Origin: an uncultured Eubacterium sp.
Lineage (GTDB): Bacteria > Bacillota > Clostridia > Oscillospirales > Acutalibacteraceae
DNA: 64,000 bases
Direction: 5' to 3'
Assembly: GCA_944380545.1 (NCBI GenBank)
Contig: CALWHV010000017.1
Span: forward strand, 124,001 to 188,000
Shown here: piece by piece, positions 8,860-16,452 of the stretch
Layout: the number at the start of each line of letters is the position of its first letter
Numbering within the stretch: the stretch's first letter is position 1
Position numbers and translations under genes: made by a program
The notes under the pieces: generated by a model
The model's database searches: none
What the model saw: the letters and a program-made list of their open reading frames with translations, nothing else
Told to the model about the DNA's origin: nothing

Positions 8860-9129
8860 CTAATCCTCACTAAGTACCAAGACATCTGATTCTTCAAAAT
8901 GATTCGAAATCCAATTAAATCTTTCTTTGCTATTTGTCATCAACAATTCAAAATCATTTTTTAAATCACCGTCAAGAACGGCCAATATCAAATCACTATA
9001 TTTTGCGGTCAATCCATCATTTGATACTTCGCTAGTTCCATTTGCTTTGGCGGTTTTTGTGTCTGATAGCTCCCCTATTTCGTTAGAGATTTCTTTTGTT
9101 TTAATTTTATCAACTTCTATATCCGGCAT
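8860..9129 (-). CDS. Small acidic protein upstream of the 570-residue effector candidate
   Basis: This 89-residue acidic protein has a Thr/Ser/Lys-rich disordered start and a helical second half (about 40-80). It has a clear GAGG site before its ATG, and its stop overlaps the possible GTG start of the large helical protein by one base. Position and size match the second gene of LXG operons (DUF5344/YwqI-like), whose products bind the toxin's targeting domain. I see no diagnostic motif, so this stays a positional guess. Confidence 0.6.
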   Translation of the reverse strand: MPDIEVDKIKTKEISNEIGELSDTKTAKANGTSEVSNDGLTAKYSDLILAVLDGDLKNDFELLMTNSKERFNWISNHFEESDVLVLSED

Positions 9130-9152
9130 AACTGTACCTCATAAATTAAAAT

Positions 9153-9578
9153 TCATAGAATAGAATCTGCCTTTATTTTTAACTGTTCAATTTCATATTT
9201 TAGACCACGAATAATAATTTCTTCCTGTCTAATTTGATTTTCATAATATTCAATGCGCTTAATAGTTTGACTTTTATGCTTCACTACTAGTTCATATATT
9301 TCAATCTCACTATTTTTAAATATTTCATCAATTTTGGATTTATAATAATTGCCAAAATTAGAATCAGCATCAATGGATTTACTTATTTTTGTAACTTGAC
9401 CATAGTATTCGCTGACCGCTCTTTGATGTTCTTCCTGATATTTATTCATTCTATTATAAAAATCATTAGCAGAATTCAATTTTATCCTATATTCATCAAT
9501 TGCTTTCACTTTAGCAGTTATTTTTCTATTTATACATTCTATTTCTGCCATAATTTCACTAATTTGAGATAAACACAT
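9153..9578 (-). CDS. Coiled-coil protein (DUF5082-like), head of first effector module
   Basis: This 141-residue protein is strongly coiled-coil over 1-45 and 90-141, with a short charged middle. It parallels the 146-residue protein at 6643-7083 in size, charge and position, each standing first in an effector-like module. It is the first gene after essC, about 20 bases from its stop, with a poor SD before the ATG. An internal ATG ten codons in is an alternative start. A YwqH/YxiB-type accessory role is inferred. Confidence 0.6.
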   Translation of the reverse strand: MCLSQISEIMAEIECINRKITAKVKAIDEYRIKLNSANDFYNRMNKYQEEHQRAVSEYYGQVTKISKSIDADSNFGNYYKSKIDEIFKNSEIEIYELVVKHKSQTIKRIEYYENQIRQEEIIIRGLKYEIEQLKIKADSIL

Positions 9579-9598
9579 ATTTATGCACCACTTTTTTA

Positions 9599-12500
9599 CT
9601 AGTGTATCATCTTGATTTTATTACACTCATTATCATCGATGAAATAACAATCGCCGGTGGAAACGGGCTTTTTGAATGCACGCATTATTGCAAGCGGGAA
9701 ATCGATTATCTTCATATTTGCTATATCATCGAAATACAGGAATTTCTTATTGTCTCGAATAAATCTAACAAGCTCCGGAGACGAATAAGAAATATTTGTA
9801 TTTTCAAAATCGCCCACAACAATGCACACATTAAGACTTTTATACCTGCCTACGATATCCTTAAATGCTTCCAGCGCCGTTGAATCCTCGCTTATTGCCT
9901 CGACAGCATCGCGGCTGTTAAGAATAAGCAGCAGCAGCGATGAAGTATCCAAAATTTCGGAATTGCCGTTCATCAATTCACCGTATCTTTCCTTTAGTGT
10001 TTGGTGAATATCACAAACGGTCTTTTTTGCTTCATCCGGCAAAATAGAATAGGATTTAACAACTGAAAGCTTTTTGGTATCCTGAAGCTTTCTGCTTACA
10101 TTGTCAAAAACATAGGCATCCACATCCTTTTCATACAGTTCCTGCATTGAATCAAGCATATAATGCATAAAACTGTTTTTACCCATTCCGGGCTTTCCTG
10201 AAACGGCAAACAAAGCTAATTTTGAAAGATCGAAAACGACCGGCGCAACATTGGAATAATTAAGGCCGAGAATAAATGTGAATCTTCCGCTGCGGTAATC
10301 GGCATACTGGCTTTCAACAAATTCTTTTGTAAGCAAATCAGGTATAAGCGGTATAAGCCGTGCTTTTTCCTTAGCGTTTTTCGAATTTGCGTTTTCAATA
10401 AATTTGCGCATTTGTTCAACTCGTTCGAATTCCTTTTCGCCTTCAAAGGAAAGGAATGTTTGGCACTCAAAATGCTGCTTATCCTTTTCTATAATGCAGC
10501 GGCCCGGAACAGATGGGATAGACATCCTGCAATAATCAAAAACAGAGCTATACTCGCCACTGTCGTTGCAAAACAGCGCCACCTTGTTTGAAAAATTCGA
10601 CATATACCTATATCCGATACCGGATGTTTGCGAATTGGCGACCACTACGCTGATGCCGACAGCGATGCCCTCGCGGCAGATCGTGAGGAGCACATCATTA
10701 TCCTGGAGATACAATTCGTTCAAGGCTGTGAGATTGTCTATAATAAGAACTATCTGCGGAATATCGGTGTTGCCGGCCTCCTTGTATGCAAGATAATTGC
10801 TTACGCCTTTTTCAAGCAGCTTTTGCTTTCTGATTTCTATCTGCTCTGTTATAAGCTTGAAGAGATTTTTAAGCTTTTCATCCTCATTTGAACAAACCAC
10901 ACCGCCGACGAAATTAAGGGATTCAAAATTTTTAAGCACCATCGACGCAAAATCTATGATATAGATATTTACATCCTGCGGCGTAAATTTATCGGCGATG
11001 CCGCGTATAAGAACCTGCAGCAGGTTTGTTTTTCCGCTTTGAGATGAGCCGATCAGCAGAGTATTATTTGCAAAAATATTCAGACCGTAAACAGTTTGAA
11101 GCTGATTATCGGGATCGTCATAAATACCGATAGGCACGCTGAATTCATCCACGCCGCCCTGCGCGTACGCAATTGTTTGCGCAAGCGGAGGCAAGCATAT
11201 GTCCGGCAATTTCTTGATATGCGCGCTGCTTGCGTAATCGTGAACATACTTAACAAGCGCCTCAAGCTGAGTTGAGCTCTTTTCGCCGCTTTTCTTTTTC
11301 TTTTGCTGATACACGGGAAGTCTGCGCCCCGAATCCGAAAGGCAGTAAATGGAAAACTCCTTTACATTGCTGTTGTCCATTTTTTCCGGCGCGCCGCTGT
11401 ATGCGGATTGGAACAGCTCAAAGATCTCGTTATTGCCGACCTGAAGATAGGCGCGGCCGGGCTCCTTAATCTCAGCGGCAAGCGGAGATTTAAGCACCTC
11501 GTTACTGTCCTGCTGGTCCTGCACCTTAAGGCAGAGCTTAAACCTTGAATTTGACCAAATCTGGTCGTCAACCTGACCGGAGGGCTTTTGCGTTGCAAGT
11601 ATAAGATGGACTCCGAGGCTTCGTCCGATACGCGCGGCCGAAATAAGCTCCTTCATAAACTCCGGCTGCTCAGCCTTCAGCTCGGCAAACTCGTCCACAA
11701 TAAGGATCAGATGCGGCAAAGGCTCCGACACCTCGCCGGCTTTATATTTTTTAATATATTTGTCTATATGGTTGACCTCTGCCTCGGCGAAAAGGCGCTG
11801 CCTTTTTTTGAGCTCCGCCTTTATTGACTTAAGGGAGCGGTCTATCTCCTTGCCGTCTATATTGGTTATGGCGCCGACAAGATGCGGCAAATCCTTAAAC
11901 TGATTTACCATACCGCCGCCTTTAAAGTCGATTATAACGAAGCTGACCTCGTAGGGATGAAACAGCAGCGCCATACTGAGAACATATGTTTGCAGTATTT
12001 CAGACTTACCGGAGCCCGTTGTGCCGGCCACAAGGCCGTGCGGACCGTGCGCTTTGTCATGGAGGTCAAGGCATACAACGCCGCTTTTTGATACGCCGAT
12101 GGGAGCCGACATGGATTTGAACACCTGCGAATTGCTCCAATTTGCCGAAAGGTCAATATCGTCTACGGCAATGATATTCAAAAGCTTGAAAAGCGAAATG
12201 TTTTTAACGAGCGTGCCCTCCAGCGATATTTCCTCAGTGTAAACGGGTGCAAGAAGGTCAACAACAGCTGCCGCGCGGTTATCCTCAACAGAAACATAAT
12301 TAAACAAAGATGTGTCGTTGGCGTCTGCCGTGTTGATCAGCGTTGCGGTATGCTCGTCATTTATATCTATAAGATAGCTGCAGTTCTGCCCGATGTCCGA
12401 CTTCTTATCACCGAAATAAACGAATGTGACGCCGATGTCCTTAGCGTTTTCCGTAAACTTGGAAATCGGATGATTCTTAAAACCGAACTCATCAAACAAG

Positions 12501-14068
12501 AACACAATAATATGTTTTTCGTGTTTCTTGCTCTGCTCGCGGGCAGTAAGCTCCTTATAGAGATACTCAAACAGGATGTTTTTGCTGTCGTTATCAACAA
12601 CGATATTTCTTATTCCGAGCTCATCGTTATAAACATGGGGAAGCATTCTGAGCCAATGGATCTTATTTCTGTGCTGCTCCTCGCATACGAAGAAAAGGCT
12701 GACATCAGCGGGAAACTGCCTTGCGCAAAGATCTATGATGATTGTTTTCATCAGCTCGAATCTGAACTGCTCGCGCCCGATAATACCGATAGCGCTGGAT
12801 TCTTTAAAATTGCATACTATCGGTGCGCAATGGATATATTCATATTCCTTTGAAAGATTTTCGGGGATCATCTGAAGATCGTCTTCAATCTCAAGCTTTT
12901 CCTGCTTTTTGTAATCGATCTCTTTTTTAGCCTTTACATCGCCGGTTCCGAGCCTTACACAAAGGAAATCCTCATCATCTAAGCTGCGGTCAAACAAATC
13001 GCCGGAAAAGCCGAAAAAGCGGTTCATAAGCTCTTCCTGATCGTTATAGATATGCTCAAGAACTTCCTTTTCCTCGCTTCTGTCCTTTTCTATTTCGATT
13101 TTTTTGTTTTCTATGTATTTATTATATTTTTCTATGCGTTCCTGTGAATTTGTTTTAAAATCCTTTTTGCTTTGAATAAGGCTTATGATTGCGGTAATAA
13201 CGCCTATGCCGCTTGATATCAGCATAAAAGCCGAAAACGCAGCCATCGCCATACCCGCCACTATCATAACAAGAGACGGCAGCAGCCTTGATAGCAGATT
13301 GTTCTTGGGCTTTTGCGGCTTGGCGGGAGGATCCAATATCTGTATTTTTTCATCGTCAACAACAAATTTAACCCTTGTGTTTCTGTTGAATTTGGGATAG
13401 TCGTTTTTCGGCTGCTCATCATAGCAGGCAAGCCCGTTTACCAAAACATTTGTATCGGTCATAAGCCTGCCGTTTTTAATATAAAAGCTAAACTGTGCAA
13501 CGGAAAAGAAATCTCCGTTTTTTATTTTTTCATTATTTGCCGCCTTTGCGCCGTTATGGTACGCGCCGCACGCCGAGGAAATAATTCTCAACATATAATC
13601 TGCGCCGTTTTTTCTGAGCTCCAGACGGTCGTTTGCGGTATACGGGCTGTTCAATATAATATTGGACGAGGGATTGCTGCCGATTGTGACGCAGTCAAGA
13701 TTTGAAATATCAATAACGCGCTCATATTTTTTATCGGCGTTATCAAAATCAATAAGAAATTCCACCTTGAAAAGCTCTGTTTCGCCGGACTGATATTTCA
13801 CTTTAAAAATATCGCCGTGAACAAGATTTTTTGTTACAAGCTTTCTTACATCGCCGGCGTCTATATAAACATTGTCCGAGCAGGTTATCTGCCACGCATT
13901 GTTTTTATTGGTCAGAGTCAGGCAGAATTTCTCAAAAAACAGTTCCTTATAAAATCTGACATCACATTCTGTACCCAGACCGATGCGAAGAGTTTTTATG
14001 TCGTTTTGAAGCTGAATCTCTCTGTAAATCTTATTGTTTGAAATCTTGACGATGTATCCGTAATCCAT
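9599..14068 (-). CDS. essC: EssC, FtsK/SpoIIIE-type T7SS motor ATPase
   Basis: This is the membrane motor that pushes WXG100 and LXG-type substrates out of the cell. Its 1489 residues match the usual EssC length. Order: two N-terminal FHA-like domains (about 20-105 and 118-200), a hydrophobic hairpin at 262-298, then three P-loop domains. Domain 1 is canonical, with Walker A GTTGSGKS at 682-689 and Walker B ending D792-E793. Domain 2 has GSSQSGKT at 1007-1014 but Asn at 1112 where the Walker B Glu is expected. Domain 3 has a Walker A ending GKN (1296-1298) and no acidic Walker B. Active domain 1 with decayed domains 2 and 3 is the known EssC pattern. Both FHA-like domains lack the usual Gly-Arg, so they may not bind phospho-threonine. 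The gene lies between yukD and the effector cassette. Confidence 0.95.
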   Translation of the reverse strand: MDYGYIVKISNNKIYREIQLQNDIKTLRIGLGTECDVRFYKELFFEKFCLTLTNKNNAWQITCSDNVYIDAGDVRKLVTKNLVHGDIFKVKYQSGETELFKVEFLIDFDNADKKYERVIDISNLDCVTIGSNPSSNIILNSPYTANDRLELRKNGADYMLRIISSACGAYHNGAKAANNEKIKNGDFFSVAQFSFYIKNGRLMTDTNVLVNGLACYDEQPKNDYPKFNRNTRVKFVVDDEKIQILDPPAKPQKPKNNLLSRLLPSLVMIVAGMAMAAFSAFMLISSGIGVITAIISLIQSKKDFKTNSQERIEKYNKYIENKKIEIEKDRSEEKEVLEHIYNDQEELMNRFFGFSGDLFDRSLDDEDFLCVRLGTGDVKAKKEIDYKKQEKLEIEDDLQMIPENLSKEYEYIHCAPIVCNFKESSAIGIIGREQFRFELMKTIIIDLCARQFPADVSLFFVCEEQHRNKIHWLRMLPHVYNDELGIRNIVVDNDSKNILFEYLYKELTAREQSKKHEKHIIVFLFDEFGFKNHPISKFTENAKDIGVTFVYFGDKKSDIGQNCSYLIDINDEHTATLINTADANDTSLFNYVSVEDNRAAAVVDLLAPVYTEEISLEGTLVKNISLFKLLNIIAVDDIDLSANWSNSQVFKSMSAPIGVSKSGVVCLDLHDKAHGPHGLVAGTTGSGKSEILQTYVLSMALLFHPYEVSFVIIDFKGGGMVNQFKDLPHLVGAITNIDGKEIDRSLKSIKAELKKRQRLFAEAEVNHIDKYIKKYKAGEVSEPLPHLILIVDEFAELKAEQPEFMKELISAARIGRSLGVHLILATQKPSGQVDDQIWSNSRFKLCLKVQDQQDSNEVLKSPLAAEIKEPGRAYLQVGNNEIFELFQSAYSGAPEKMDNSNVKEFSIYCLSDSGRRLPVYQQKKKKSGEKSSTQLEALVKYVHDYASSAHIKKLPDICLPPLAQTIAYAQGGVDEFSVPIGIYDDPDNQLQTVYGLNIFANNTLLIGSSQSGKTNLLQVLIRGIADKFTPQDVNIYIIDFASMVLKNFESLNFVGGVVCSNEDEKLKNLFKLITEQIEIRKQKLLEKGVSNYLAYKEAGNTDIPQIVLIIDNLTALNELYLQDNDVLLTICREGIAVGISVVVANSQTSGIGYRYMSNFSNKVALFCNDSGEYSSVFDYCRMSIPSVPGRCIIEKDKQHFECQTFLSFEGEKEFERVEQMRKFIENANSKNAKEKARLIPLIPDLLTKEFVESQYADYRSGRFTFILGLNYSNVAPVVFDLSKLALFAVSGKPGMGKNSFMHYMLDSMQELYEKDVDAYVFDNVSRKLQDTKKLSVVKSYSILPDEAKKTVCDIHQTLKERYGELMNGNSEILDTSSLLLLILNSRDAVEAISEDSTALEAFKDIVGRYKSLNVCIVVGDFENTNISYSSPELVRFIRDNKKFLYFDDIANMKIIDFPLAIMRAFKKPVSTGDCYFIDDNECNKIKMIH

Positions 14069-14078
14069 ACTTGAATCC

Positions 14079-14333
14079 TCATTCGGTGAAATTTATAACC
14101 GTTGCGTTTCTAACGCCGAAGTCGGCAAGAAGCTTGTTTCCTTTCAGCAAAACGATGGGCCGCTCGGCCTTGAGATAACAATTCTGAATATTAGAAGTGT
14201 CTATTCCGAGATCGTAAGCCGTGTTCAGTGCGTTAACAAGATCGTTTGCAGAAATATCAAGCGGCACCTCAAGGTCGGTCTCAAAATTCCTTTTCGGTAT
14301 TCTGAAAATGACAACTGCTTTATTTCGTTCCAT
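14079..14333 (-). CDS. yukD: YukD/EsaB ubiquitin-like T7SS component
   Basis: This 84-residue protein has the beta-grasp pattern of the YukD family: a first strand (VVIFRIP), a second strand with a DLEVPLDISANDL turn, a helix and the closing LADFGVRNATVINF. YukD/EsaB is a small ubiquitin-like protein without a conjugating C-terminal Gly-Gly and is needed for, or tunes, T7SS activity in Bacillus and Staphylococcus. It sits ten bases before the essC start, as in most Firmicute T7SS loci. No ligase or protease partner is seen. Confidence 0.88.
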   Translation of the reverse strand: MERNKAVVIFRIPKRNFETDLEVPLDISANDLVNALNTAYDLGIDTSNIQNCYLKAERPIVLLKGNKLLADFGVRNATVINFTE

Positions 14334-14342
14334 ATAATGCTC

Positions 14343-15398
14343 CTATATAATCATATAAGCCGCTTTTTGCATTTCCGGCTCAGCGCAGATTTGCTCAAGG
14401 CTTTTGGAATCGATATCCTTTATTGCCTTTATATATTCATTTACGGCGAAATTTGCTTTTTCACCCGAAGACACCAGATGATTTTTGCTGTTTTCATCAT
14501 ATTTATTGCAAAGGAAGATGAATTTTTCCTTATCAGAAAAGCTGATATTTTTTAAAAGCATATTAGTTGCGCAAAGCGATTTTTTGGTCTGCTCGCATAT
14601 GATGAACACCTTATCCGATATAGAGATAAGCTCTGCCTTATCATCATCAAACACAGAATCGGTGTCAACAACTATATAATCATACTCATTGGTGCGTTTT
14701 ACGGATTCAACAATATTTTTATACACACCGAAGCCTATGCCGAGCGAAGACAGCGACGCCCCGAACGGCGGAAGATAATCAAAATGCTCGTTCCTTAAAA
14801 CGGGTTTTATTGCGGCGTACATACCGGAGGATTGATCCGTAAACAGCGAATAGGCGCTGCTTGATACGGGAAACACGCTGTTTAAAAGATACTGAAACGA
14901 ATTTATTCTTTCTGCGTTGATATAAAGAACCTTTTTGAGGCTTTGCACAAGGCAGTATGACACGCCGAGCGCCAAGGTGGTTTTTCCCGCGCCGCCTCCT
15001 GCCGAATAAAACAGCAGCACCTGCGTGCTTTTGACAGGATTTATACCCTTATTGAATATTGACGAACTTAAAGAAACGATACGGTTAAATATTTCTTTGA
15101 TGCTTGAATATTTCTGTATTCTTTCTGCAATAAGATCATTGGTTTTATCCGGACCGACCTCTTCCGTGAGCACAAACATCTTCGGTATATTCTGCTTTTG
15201 CAGTTCGCTTGAATAAAGCTCCTCGTCTGCAACCAGAACATCAACATTTTTAGGACTTGAAAAATATTCGTTAAAATATTCCGCGTCAGTTATAATCTGA
15301 AGATCGATCTTGTCATCATATTCTTCAAGAAATCTAAGCTCAAGCGGAGTTACGATTTTTATATCGGTATCCGCTAAAACCACAACCGGCTTTTTCAT
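14343..15398 (-). CDS. MinD/CpaE-like ATPase with receiver-like N-terminus
   Basis: This 351-residue protein has an N-terminal receiver-like domain (about 1-110) followed by a SIMIBI-class ATPase with the P-loop SAGGGAGKTT at 132-141 (K139), a VVDTDS strand in the middle and an NKYD-like base contact near residue 310. The signature MinD/ParA first lysine is not at its usual place, as in CpaE/TadZ proteins, which place pilus machines at a cell site. Located between an FHA protein and yukD, it may position the T7SS or be a cytosolic regulator. EssC is the only other ATPase-type motor nearby. No ParB or MinE partner is seen. Confidence 0.8.
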   Translation of the reverse strand: MKKPVVVLADTDIKIVTPLELRFLEEYDDKIDLQIITDAEYFNEYFSSPKNVDVLVADEELYSSELQKQNIPKMFVLTEEVGPDKTNDLIAERIQKYSSIKEIFNRIVSLSSSIFNKGINPVKSTQVLLFYSAGGGAGKTTLALGVSYCLVQSLKKVLYINAERINSFQYLLNSVFPVSSSAYSLFTDQSSGMYAAIKPVLRNEHFDYLPPFGASLSSLGIGFGVYKNIVESVKRTNEYDYIVVDTDSVFDDDKAELISISDKVFIICEQTKKSLCATNMLLKNISFSDKEKFIFLCNKYDENSKNHLVSSGEKANFAVNEYIKAIKDIDSKSLEQICAEPEMQKAAYMII

Positions 15399-15413
15399 TT
15401 AACTCTTCATCCT

Positions 15414-16310
15414 TTACATTCTGATTAGGAAATCCTGATTTGCGAGCCTTAACCTATCGCCGTTGCCTATCGGGTATAATTCCATAGAGGCAAGGCGCTT
15501 TGAATTAAGGAAGGTGCCGTTTGAGCTTTTCAAATCCTGAACGAAATATTCGCCGTTTCTGAAAATGAACTTGCAGTGCGCACTGCTGATTGCAGGATTA
15601 TCGGGAACAACGGCATCAACCTTTGAAGCCACTCTGCCAAGCGAAAATTCCGGCTTAACAATGTTGAATTCGCAATTTGTTTTGCCGTTTACCGAAACTA
15701 AATTGAGCCTGGGCTGAACGCCGCTTCGAGCTGCCTTTCCGCCTGTGCACAATGCGGATATCATTCTGTATAAATCCTCAATGTTAAGCGATGCGTTAGA
15801 AAGATACATCGAGATCTTGCTTATCTTTTCCGAGGCTAAAACAGGGGCGGACGATATGATCTGAAGAAGCTGCGTTCTCAGCTCGTTTATAAACAGCTCC
15901 TCGCCCGTTGAATCAGATGTTATGGGCAGATAGATCAGCGAAACGCTGAGGGTTTTCTGGTCTATGTATATTTTATCGGTGGATATGTCTAAGTTTTGAT
16001 AAGACAAAAAGCCTATGCCCTTAATTTCCAACAGCACTTCAAAAAGATTTCTTAAAATCAAGGTGAAGGATTCCGGGTCAACGGAAAGTAGAATATTGCC
16101 CAAATTCTTTTTATCGCCCGGAAAATAAACCAGGCTTATCCTGCCGTTGAACAAGGCCCTTGAGCATTTTATGAACCTGCCCGTTTGCTCTTTATTTTTA
16201 AGCACCTTAAAATCCGTTAAAGAAAAGAGGTTATTATCGTTTAAAACATATCCGGGATTCTGGGCAAACTGCATCACGGTTATTTTTTTGCTTTGAATCA
16301 GTTCGTTCAT
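15414..16310 (-). CDS. FHA-domain protein (DUF6382-like N-terminus)
   Basis: I chose the ATG at 16310 (298 residues), which has GGAG about 8 bases upstream. The earlier in-frame TTG has no such site. Residues 1-190 resemble the N-terminal module of the other FHA protein in this locus (29224-30432) and probably belong to the DUF6382 type. Residues 215-298 form an FHA domain with the key pattern Gly-Arg, SSAH, and SSNGT, so it should bind phospho-threonine. It lies between the giant surface protein and the MinD-like ATPase. It likely reads marks placed by the kinase at 22743-24482. A structural role replacing EssB is a speculative alternative. Confidence 0.83.
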   Translation of the reverse strand: MNELIQSKKITVMQFAQNPGYVLNDNNLFSLTDFKVLKNKEQTGRFIKCSRALFNGRISLVYFPGDKKNLGNILLSVDPESFTLILRNLFEVLLEIKGIGFLSYQNLDISTDKIYIDQKTLSVSLIYLPITSDSTGEELFINELRTQLLQIISSAPVLASEKISKISMYLSNASLNIEDLYRMISALCTGGKAARSGVQPRLNLVSVNGKTNCEFNIVKPEFSLGRVASKVDAVVPDNPAISSAHCKFIFRNGEYFVQDLKSSNGTFLNSKRLASMELYPIGNGDRLRLANQDFLIRM

Positions 16311-16383
16311 ATATGTTCTCCACAGCAATTAAAATCATAAATATATGTTCCGAAGCCGGAGCACATATTTACAATTTTAATCT

Positions 16384-16409
16384 CCCGGCACGGCGCAGGC
16401 CGTGCCGGG
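16384..16409 (-). terminator. Strong GC hairpin after the surface-protein gene
   Basis: A perfect 11-bp stem (16384-16394 with 16399-16409, CCCGGCACGGC) with a 4-base loop lies between the giant surface-protein stop and the FHA gene. The downstream minus-strand tract (AGATTAAAAT) is only weakly U-rich, so it may lower rather than block read-through into the essC half of the operon. Confidence 0.55.
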
Positions 16410-16452
16410 TTCGCTTATTGCGTTTATAGATTAAAAATAATCAAGTTTAGAT

